This document shows, one piece after another, positions 11,303 through 21,345 of a DNA stretch of 64,000 bases. Location of the stretch: contig NC_049908.1 of the NCBI RefSeq assembly GCF_001411555.2, positions 29,054,724 through 29,118,723 on the forward strand, in the 5' to 3' direction. This stretch comes from Juglans regia (lineage: Eukaryota; Streptophyta; Magnoliopsida; Fagales; Juglandaceae). A program made the translations under genes and the position numbers. The stretch's first letter is position 1. The number at the start of each line of letters is the position of its first letter. The notes beneath the pieces were generated by a model, which worked only from the letters and a program-made list of their open reading frames with translations, was not told where the DNA came from and did not search any database.

Positions 11303-14300
11303 CTAGGCCTTCGGTTTCTTCCCTTTGGCTTCATCAGCCGGTTTGTTCTTGAAAGGTAGGAAGGTCTTTCCACTCATAAATTGTCGCAAGGCTTCTGGTA
11401 TCTCAACACCATCTGCTCTCTGGTAGTTCTCAAGTATAGAGCATATTGTTCTCTCGGTTGCTGTGAGTGTTGAGTTCAATAAGTGAACATATTTCTTTGC
11501 TTGCTCATTGCTCTGCAACAGTTCAAAGAAAAAATGGGCAAAATAAATAAATAAATCTTTCTTATAAAGCCATATCATAGAAGTAGTTGATTGCATTCAA
11601 TGCTGAAATCATCATCTTAAGAAGGAAAAAATGTCAAATCTAGGTTCAATGGCCAAAACATTTCTTTTGCATACCATCTTTTTTCAGTGTCTAAGAATGG
11701 GATTCACTTTCCAAAGTAAGATTTATCAACAAGGCATTACTATAATCCATCTGGTAGCAGCAAGCATACCCTGATATTTCTTATATTTGACATGGTCTAA
11801 GGCATACAGTTTCAATACAAAAGTATTCCCTCATTCTTTGATAATCCTCATTTTGGATCAACCAAAAAAGCCCAAAGCAATTTCAACTATGCTTCTTACC
11901 CATGATTAAAATTTCTGATGATAGTAGAAACTTAAAAGAGAATGTTCAACATTATATGAACAATGTCTTGAATTACTAGAGACTCCCAGTTTTTCCTTTT
12001 TAAAGTTTTTATACCTCAATAAAAATAAGACTTACAAGTAAATTGTATGTTTCTATTAACTCTATTTCATGAATATACTCCATATTATTATTTAAAGTAT
12101 CCTTGTTAATAGAGGAATGCATATTGACCCTATGGCCTGGCTCCAAGATACTATTGAGAGTTAGCACAATGAACCTTTTTCTGCCCAAATCGAATCTCCA
12201 ACCTTCTGGACTGATAGTCTGTACAGTTTGAGCAGGACACCAGCTCCCTGTACGTCTGAGAGGCAGGAAACCATCCTTCCAAATCATACTTCTTTGAAGC
12301 AGCATCATTCAGGGCACCAGAAACAATAGCAACAACTTGATAGGGGATGTTTAGCTGCAATATGAACAACCGAATCAGATTTTGAAAGAAAAAAGCATGG
12401 CATTATTAAATTGAGAATCATCACATCAGCAAGAGGAATTCCTATGCAGGAACCAATGACAAAGCTTGAGATTTACTGCTGATTGAATCCAGATCCATAT
12501 CTTACCTTCCTTTGGAATTTTCCCAAGATTGATCCATAATAAGAAGTCAATTTGGGTCAGGGGCATTCGGTCTCCTAATTCATGGAATTAGTTTTCTCTT
12601 CATTGTTTACTTTCTAAAGCAGCATTCTCCCAAGACCATCCCTTTTTGAATGATGGAATTTTCCCCGAAAAAGCATGCCCACAGATTAAACACTTGATGG
12701 CATCTCTTAACTGGGAAACCACAGAAGTTTTTTCTAAGATAGATAAATTCTTTTAATTATCACAAAGGCACTATCTGATTACACATGGGATATTCATAGA
12801 TACACCTAACTAGAGAAAGTAAAGAGGTCAAGCAAATCTTAGAAGCTAAAGCTAGGGAAAACACAGAAATTGGACCATCAGTTCATCTGTGGATCGCAAA
12901 GGTCAAGTGGTAGGCACACAACTAACCTAATCATTAGTATGCAAATCAAGAATTTCAAATGAATGTAAAATTAAATACATTCTAATATTTATGAAAATGA
13001 TACCATCTTGTAGAAATCCTCGGAGTTTTTGATCATTTCCTCATGCATTGTCCAGGATTCATTGTTATCTGGGTCAGTAAGGCAAAACTGCTCCACCTTC
13101 TCAAACTGATGAACTCTGAATATTCCCAGAGTATCTCGACCGTGTGAACCAGCTTCTTTACGAAAGCAGGATGAATATCCAGCATATCTGGGAAAAAATT
13201 GAATAATCATGAGCAAGAGGCAACAACCATACTTTCCTAGACATTGGAACAAGCTTCAAGGAGCTATTACAACCTTAAGGGTAGTTCAGAAGGATGGATC
13301 CAATCATCCAAATGATACGCACAAAGTGGCTGTTCAGCTGTAGCAATCAGATATTTGTCATCTCCCTCACCCGTTACCTATCACATGCTAACTATATCAG
13401 TTAGCTCTTACACTGGAAGATATATTGTAGGAAAATAATTTTAATGGATGATTCATCTTTTTCTGATGTAAGATTCTCTGGCACAGTCTCTCTCTCTTTT
13501 TTTTTTTTCTTTTGTTCTCTTCTTTTCTCATAATTACTTAAATAAAAAAGGTGCCAAGAGGATGGGGAGCACACACAAAAATATACAAGAGCCAACTTCC
13601 GATGTTAAAACAAAAACAAAGAAAAGAAAATTTCCAAAAATCCAAGAAATTAATGATGTCGAAGAGACAAAATTAGAGCCCAGAAAATAAGATGGATAAG
13701 AAGTCACCTACTCTGAGACTATCTTTAAAGAAACCAACTTAGTATAATGTAAAATTTCCAAGCAGATACCCATCCAAATGAAACCAAAAACATTAAATCT
13801 TAACATGCAAAATAAATAAGCTTAGACGTTAAATAATTCTTTTCAACCATAGTACTAAAGATATTTGCAGAAGTAAACAGACATTACCTTGTAAAGTTCT
13901 TCATCAAATTGTGCTAATTGAGCACACTTTGCCATGATATCTTTTCTCATAAAGAATGGAGTCTGCAATGCTGTATATCCTCTTTTCTCCAAAAAGTCAA
14001 GACCAAAGTTAATCAGAGCTTGATTAAGACGCACTCCGTCTCCTTTCAAGTAGAAACCTCTACCTCCAGCTACATCAGCACCTACATATGTCGAGCATAC
14101 TGGGATTAACAATCTTTTTTTTTTTTTTTTATAAGTAAATAAATTTTATTGATCAAAGAATCGGTAAAGCCGTATACATATGTCGAGCATACTGGGATTA
14201 ACAATCAAACCAGTTCCATGACAGATTGAGATAGATTTAGTGCTATGAAGCCCAGCTATCACAGTGCAAAAGAGTAATAAATCCATACAGAAGAGTGAAG

Positions 14301-16244
14301 GCACAAGAGAATGTGAATGAGACTCATATAACTTAAAATCACCAATTAACCTTTCTGGACTCGGTGAATATTATTATACAAATTCAAGAGGCTGACCGCA
14401 TTAGATGAGTAAGTAGGGCAATTTGTTGAAAACTTTACTCTTTTTTTTTTTTTTTTTCAGTAAACAAGAATTTTATAGATGATATAAATAGGCATAGCCC
14501 AAGTACATAGGACACATACAAGAATTTGTTGACAACTTTACTATTCTAATCCAAGACAAGAGGAAACAAGTTAGCCACAATACTGAGAATGAACCTCCTA
14601 AACTCAAATCAAAATGAAGAAGCATATATTAAAGTTTTGTCCAGTTATAGAATCATAAATATTAGTGACCATCTATTGCAGAATCTAAGCAGTTTTACTT
14701 TTTTCATAGAAATACAGATATTCAAAACTGAAAGATGATCAAATTACAATGAATAAAATTAGACTTCATGTAATCAGACACTTCATGTAGATATAGATGC
14801 TTTTCTGTACAGTATATATTTATTCTGGTACTAAAAGTGTGCAAAGCCATAGTTAGGTTTTACAAAAATAGTTGTAATACAAAGTGAAAACATGTATCCA
14901 GCTCAATCAATGCATTAATAAAAATAAAAAAGAACCTTTAGCATGCCCAGGAGTTTCAATGCCACACCAGTGTCATGCATCAATTACATTCTATAACATT
15001 TTTTTATAAGTAAATGTGAAGTTCTATACCATTATATCCACCACAATACGCTTTTTTCTCCTATAAGTGATTAAAGATTTTATTGGGAAAAGAAGTATAC
15101 AGGTGAAAGCGGAGGAAAAAGGGGTGGCCCAAGTACACTGGAAGTATACAAGTGGAACACCTAGCTAAAAATGGTAACAGAGGCAAGAATAAATGGCACC
15201 GCCATATGTATACTACAATAAACCATAATGCTTTCAATCCAGGAATAAATGTTGCTGCCTTAGAGCTGGACGACTGCAATTTAATACCTTTCTTCAAATC
15301 TGCAATCCCAAGGAGCTCAACAAGCTCGACATGATTCTTTAATTTTGGTTCCAACCGTTTCTCACCCCATGATCTGATCACCTCATTGTTTGCCTGCAAG
15401 CACATTTACAAAATCCAGAAGTTTCAGAATAAGGATTAGGTAAAATGAAAAGAAACGAAAAGTTCCAAGTCATATACCTCATCGTTACTGACTGGAACTG
15501 AATCATGAACGAGATTTCCAATTGTTTCCAATTTTGAATTCAATTGTTTTAAAACTTCCCGAACTTCGGCATCTCTCTCTGCTGCCGACTTCTTATTTTC
15601 CTCTGTATTCTTAATCATATCGGTGGTGTCTTTACCCGCCTTTTTATGAAACAAGCCCACAATTTGATTACACATCAAACCAGCCAAATAATCACGTAAT
15701 AAAAAAATAAAAAATGACAACATTTAAATCACCGAAACACTCAAAAATTCAATTCAAACATATTATGATAGAAAAATTTAATCTGATTCAATACCTGAGT
15801 TCTGGAGTTCAAAACTCTTCTATAGAAAATGATGTTTTCAACAATTCCAAGTTGGCTCATTTGCAAGCAAACAATAGCAAGCAAATCGAGAGAAGAAACT
15901 CGTAGAGAAATGGCAAAGGGAAATGCAGGAAAGACTCACAATTCGAAGTTGAGCGATTTGCTTGTTGATCTTGTTGAACTCCTTGCGAAGATTCTCGACC
16001 TCGAATTGAACTGAAAAATGAAAACGAAATAAAAGCTAAATTAAACTAAAAAGAAACATTAATAAGTTTACAAAATCTAGATATGTGGGGGAGGGGGCGG
16101 GGGGACAATACGTTGACGCCATTCTTTATCGAGCTTGATGACCTCGTCGACGAGGTCGACGTTGGCGAAACGACGCCGTTGAGATTCACGGATAACGTCG
16201 GGATTGCCGCCTTTCTCTACCCTGAAGAGATTGATGTCCAGCAT
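11303..16244 (-). CDS. Cytosolic seryl-tRNA synthetase, complete, 9 exons
   Basis: Exons in transcript order are 16244-16112, 16010-15940, 15639-15478, 15393-15288, 14081-13888, 13377-13274, 13187-13004, 12354-12175 and 11512-11303. All have GT-AG borders and matching phases, giving 447 aa. The family is usually about 450 aa. It charges tRNA-Ser with serine in the cytosol. The N-terminal tRNA-binding arm (residues 1 to about 105, coiled coil) starts MLDINLFR. The class II catalytic domain shows [18 protein letters not shown], the TAEQPL loop, motif 2 ([20 protein letters not shown]) and motif 3 ([20 protein letters not shown]). The tail is Lys-rich (KGKKPKA). There is no N-terminal transit peptide, so this is the cytosolic form. 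Introns carry three LINE-tail insertions. Exon 3 begins after a weak acceptor (CATAAAAAG). Confidence 0.95.
14083..14206 (-). mobile_element. Minimal LINE-tail insertion with 32-bp target duplication next to a splice acceptor
   Basis: The inserted 60 bases (14115-14174) read on the minus strand as a short unique piece, then TTATTTACTTAT and a poly-A run. They are flanked by perfect 32-bp direct repeats (14083-14114 and 14175-14206; core CGAGCATACTGGGATTAAC). The right-hand intron copy was duplicated from the last bases of the SerRS intron, ending one base before the acceptor G. The insertion is in gene-sense orientation. Confidence 0.92.
14420..14542 (-). mobile_element. Second LINE-tail insertion in the same SerRS intron
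   Basis: An 83-base insert (14440-14522) starts on the plus strand with a long T run, then CAGTAAACAAGAATTTTATAG and CATAGCCCAAGTACATAG. It is flanked by 20-bp direct repeats (14420-14439 and 14523-14542, one mismatch; AATTTGTTGA then A/C AACTTTACT). Like its neighbour it is a 5'-truncated LINE tail in gene-sense orientation. Confidence 0.85.
15045..15165 (-). mobile_element. Older LINE 3' fragment in a SerRS intron
   Basis: The words ATAAGTGATTAAAGATTTTATTG and GGGGTGGCCCAAGTACACTGG match, in order, the tail structure of the 14440-14522 insert (ATTTTATAG... GCCCAAGTACATAGG). The poly-A is lost and no target duplication was resolved. Confidence 0.5.
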
Positions 16245-16265
16245 TCTCTCTCTCTCTCTCTCTCT
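16245..16265 (-). repeat. (CT)n/(GA)n microsatellite immediately upstream of the SerRS ATG
   Basis: About ten CT dinucleotides on the plus strand abut the SerRS start codon. In the transcript this is a GA repeat ending exactly at the ATG. Confidence 0.9.
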
Positions 16266-17631
16266 AAGTGAATGTCTCTGCAACTGCGGGGATGGAAAGA
16301 GTAGAACAAAGGAGCAGCACAGTAGGTGTTCTGTTCGCTAGACGAGAACAAAACCTAGCTGTGAGAAAAGAGGTTCTGTTTGGGATGCGGGTTGACGCTA
16401 AACCTTACCCGGGGCATCAATACCTGGGTTTATCTACGGATCTTGTTTACAGTTATTATCGTTGGTCTCCCAAGACACTGATAGGCACGCGTCAAGGGAA
16501 GAAGTCATTGAGTTGAGATGAGAGTTAAAAATTAAATAAAATATTATTTTTTAATATTATTATTATTTTAAAATTTAAAAAAATTAAATTTATTATATTT
16601 TATATGATAATTTGATAAAATTGTAATGATAAAATATGATGAAATATTTTCACTATCTAAACGGGACCTAACAGATCAAAATATGTAACATAAAAATATT
16701 TTATTTGCCTGATTTGGTTTGGTAGATCACCTCATTTTATATAATTATTATAATTTTTTAAAACTCATACATAAAATATAATAAATAATTCAACTTTTAC
16801 AAATTTTAAAATAAAAATTATATTAAAAAATTATATTTTATCAATATTTTATTCAACTTTTAACTTTTATCTTATCTGTACAACTAACGGCAATTTTGAC
16901 AGTTGCCCATAATTTTTAGTTCCCAATACATCTTGAAATATAATATTTTCTTTACTTCTTTGCCAATTGTCACTAAATATGCCAAAAAAAAAGTTATTAT
17001 TTGAATAGTTTCATTATATAATTGAAGGCATAAAGAATTAAAAAATAATTTCGTAATATTAAAATTCATTTTTAATGAGGTAGCGTGACTGATTGTAAAA
17101 AAGTTGTAAGAGAGTTGTACCATAACTCATTCCACATGTTGCACAAGTGTATTATTCAACATTCTCATTATTCCTTCTCAATGCTTGTGAAAACAGGTGG
17201 AGGAAGAAATCAATGATTGATTGTCCTCAATGTTTCACAGCTCTATTTTATCTATGTTTATGGGAGTTGTTTTTTTCCTCTCCCCCATTTTCTGAAAATT
17301 GCACAGACTAAACAAGAAAATAATACAATAATTACACTTACAATTGCTAACCAAAAAGAATGGTAATCAATAAAGAAAAAGAAAGAGAATGAACTGTATA
17401 CTTCTCCTGATCAAAAAGCCCACCTGGATCTTGAATACAAAATCTGTTTTCCTTCACCTGCATCTTGATAATTAAACTCTGTTTTTTGAGTTCTCTCGTG
17501 CTATCATTGTGGTTAAGCAGCTGCAGTCAGTGCTTTAAAAGCCCCACTCCAGAGGAAACAATTCAGATTTTGATCCCAGCAAAAGAGCTACCAAAAAGCA
17601 TCCAAACTTGTTTTGGTACAGTTCCTTCTCA
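16266..17631. other. Intergenic region, SerRS promoter to synergin-like 3' end
   Basis: Holds the presumed SerRS promoter (16266 to about 16500), one copy of the abundant MITE (16506-16671) and a second, inverted and degraded copy at about 16735-16880. AT-rich sequence follows up to the stop codon of the synergin-like gene at 17632. No additional gene recognised. Confidence 0.5.
16506..16671 (+). mobile_element. GTTTGG-ended (Tourist-like) MITE copy
   Basis: Shows the family body GAGTTGAGATGAGAG, AATATTATTATTATTTTAAAAT and TTGTAATGATAAAAT, and the terminal word CTAAACGGGACC. See the better preserved copy at 25468-25662 for termini and target duplication. Confidence 0.6.
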
Positions 17632-20600
17632 TCAGCTACCATGTATTTGAGCCAGCTTAGGAGGATCTGGACATATTAGATTTGCCCACAAGTTTGCAAG
17701 CTTGACAAAGTAGTGCTCCCCATTCCAAACCACCAGTTTCAAGCCTGATTCAGGCAGTTTTAGAGAAGGTTAAAAAATGCCAGGCTCCCCCACAAGCCCA
17801 CACCCATCACAATGAAAGAAGATTAAAAAAAAAAAAACTTCAAACTACTTGAATTCAATGAAGTAGGAAATTTGCATCGCAGCATGTATAAAGAATAAAT
17901 GAAAGAATTTGTACTTTTAAGTTTTCTCATTAAATTTATCATGCATTTTAGAATGATATATAAAACAGCATATGGTAAAAATTCCAAAACCCCCAGTAGA
18001 GGAAAACGATTAGCTTAATTAAAACTCGAGAGCTATAAACTCAATACGTACCTGGCACAGCGCTTGCAGTTAAGGCTGATAACCGACATATAGGTTGATC
18101 GGAGAAAATATGATTTTGAAGTGTAACTGCATCAATATCATGAATATACTTTATAGATTCCTGTAGTGCCTTTACAGTTTCATCATACTCAACACCAATA
18201 TCATCACGAATACTCTTGAGAGCATCTTCAAGTCCTGAACCTGACCATATGCTATAACACTCGCTTAGAAGACTATACAAGCCAGTAGCTCCAGAATTTA
18301 GAAATATCCATGGTTTATAAAGCTTGGTTGAGGCTCCGATAACTTCAATCACTCTGTAAATTTCTCCAAGGGCAAGGATATACCGCTTCCCTGTATTTTC
18401 ACCCAATGGAAAAAAAATATCACATTAAGGACAAAATTTTGATGACGCAGAGTCGCACCAAAAGTAAAACCCAAATACACAACACCACCCGTACATTTAA
18501 GGATAAAATTTAAGGACAAAATGTAACTTTTTTTACGAGGAAAAGACAAGCTAAAATAAATCTGCCACAACAGCCAACCGGTACCTTCGGGTTCAGATAG
18601 TATTTGACTTTGTACATTCTTTTGCAATGACTGCTTCCAAATTGAGACTCCATGTTTCAGCTCTTGAGCACAAACAGAAAGTATACTAGACCATGTAGAA
18701 ACATAATATTCTTGCTCCTCCACTGATCCCAATTTCAGAATTGCTAGTGTTGATGCCACATCTTTTAGGAGCTCAATAGCTGATATCGCATCCTTTTCTG
18801 CCTATTATAACAAAATACATGGAGGTTACAAGCCATAGTCACCAATATGCAAAGTATTGCAACCAATTCAAAATTTAATAAAAAAGAAAGTATTTTCTGA
18901 GTTTTTCACATAGTATTCCTTGAATTGTTGTGTTGAAAAAAAGCTACGGGAGAGAGAGAGGGATTCAAATATATAATGTTGGTTGTAAGCTTTATTAGTA
19001 AGAACCAAGCTTATACCTCACTTGGAACTGTATTATTCTGAGATGCATAGTTACTTATAAATCTAAACTTTTAGTTCATCCAATGTTTTTCTTAAGGTCA
19101 TACTGGAAATTGAACTCCAACAAAACATTTTTTTTTTGGTAAGTGAACTCCAACAAAACATAAGAAATACCTACTCAAACAATCACAGCAAACAAGATCA
19201 GAACAGTTCCTAGAGCTGGCAAGTGAACAGTTCTGAACAACATATCTAGCACCAGCAGATGTACTACTGCATAAGCACATCTTAACATAGGCTGAAAAAT
19301 AAGCCAAGCAGCTTATATCATACTATCAGTAGAAGCACAGGCTTATTGTGTTAACAAATTTTATATATCAAGATGCATGTTTTTGATTGGCATATATCAA
19401 GATGCAGGTTGTGATGAGAATATAACCAACACACAACTTTCAAATATGGAAGCTTTAAGCTGTAATATTGGATATTTTCCAGTTGTTCATCGCAGATCCT
19501 TGCAAAAGATGCATACCAATGGCAATCTTCTTGATATCTGAAATTCTGACTCAAGCACTTGGAACTTGGTTTCCAGCAATACTTCAAGAAATTCATTCAA
19601 GTGAATCTCTCTTGCTGATAGATTCTCTGAACGGACTTCTTTAGTAGATATCAGATTATCTTTGTGCAGTTCATTGTACAATTTCTACAACAGAAAGCAA
19701 TAATAAATAGTAACAAAGTTAAGACCCTTTTAAAAATTGGCTCATCAAAGAATTTATAATCAAAATTCTAAACACAATTTAAGATAAGCATCAGAAAAAA
19801 ACAAATTCAAATAACATGAAAAATATTCATCATTCTTACATTCTCGATGATGAGAGAGAACCAGAGCTATGAAAAAGAAGGTTAAAAGAGGTGGAAAAAA
19901 AACCACTCCTAAACTGTTTGCGTGAATCAAATTGAGAGAGGACCCAACCTCTAAAGCCTTGATCATATTAAATGAATTTCTTATTCATTCAAAATAAACA
20001 GCCATGTCAACCTTTTTACCATGACCCTTGCCACTTGAGCCAATTCCTAGGGTTGCCATGTTTGTTAACCTAACATGCTTCTGTGCAAGTTTCTTAAGCT
20101 TTTTTGTAGCACATACTTGAAGCATAAAGCTAAATAGGAATTGCGAGAAGAGTGATAATGCATGTTATGAAAGCATAAGACCAAGTCTAGTCACCAACCT
20201 GAACATCCTCATCAAGAGATTTTGCTTTGGCCTCTTCACCAGAAAGAACAGCAGTACTTTGAGCTTTCTAACAAATTGCATTTTCACAAGTTAATATGGT
20301 GAACAACTTTAACATTTTTAAAAAAAATCTTATTAACTTTGCCAACCTTCAGATTGTCGAGATGATACAGTGCAATTGAGCACAGTTCATCCTTTAATTT
20401 GCTATAAAAATCAATGCAATGATTCATGTCTAATGCAGTAGAAAGTGTTTTCTGTAAATCTCCGAGATCAATATCAGAAGTTCGATCGTCAGCTCTGGTT
20501 TCTGAACCAGCAGCTTTAAAATCCCAGGAACCATCATCAAAATCATCATCACTGTTCACTAAACCCTCCTTTAATTTGCTATAAAGATCCTCACAATCAT

Positions 20601-21314
20601 TAAGCTCTAAAGCAGTAGAAAGTGTTTTCTGTGAATCTCCGAGATCAATATCAGAAGTTCTATCTTCAGCTCTGGTTTCTGAACCAGCAGCTTTAAAATC
20701 CCAGGAACCATTATCAAAATCATCATCACCATTCACTAAATCCGATTCAAACACCATTGTGTTGGAATGCATCCCGTAGTCACTTGCTGGTGATGTATGA
20801 TTAAAAGAAGCACTCTGCTCAGCTTGACTGTATAAAGTTGATATGATATCATTGATAGACATGTTAGAACTGGGACTTTTAATGGCATCTCTTGGGTTGG
20901 AAATGGGTGTAACAGAAGAAATATCTTGGAGGATTGAGAACTCATCCAAATCCAGATTTCCATCACTGAAAATAGACATGGGCAAGGGTTCCCTGTGATT
21001 CTTAGACCCTATCTCATTCCTCTGGGAAGAATAGAATGGAGGATGGTCACATAATTAGAAGAAAAGAAGTTTGCCAACCAAAATTTCAAAAGACAGACCT
21101 AAATAATTTCGCAACCAAGAATCAGATATAAGAAAAGAGAAAACAGGCCAACATCAAGGCACACATATACACTTATCAAGAAAAGGCAGCACATATATGC
21201 TTAAAAAGCAACATCATCTGACATACATGCTAAGGATTGCCTTTGTATACCAGCACCATTGAAGTCAAAATCAACAAAGTATCTTATATCATTTTAAACA
21301 CACACCCCCCCCCC

Positions 21315-21345
<31 letters not shown>

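Noticed and set aside
12009..12308. Open frame overlapping SerRS exon 8 in another frame
   Set aside because: It overlaps the clear SerRS exon (12175-12354), lies in a different frame and runs into the intron.
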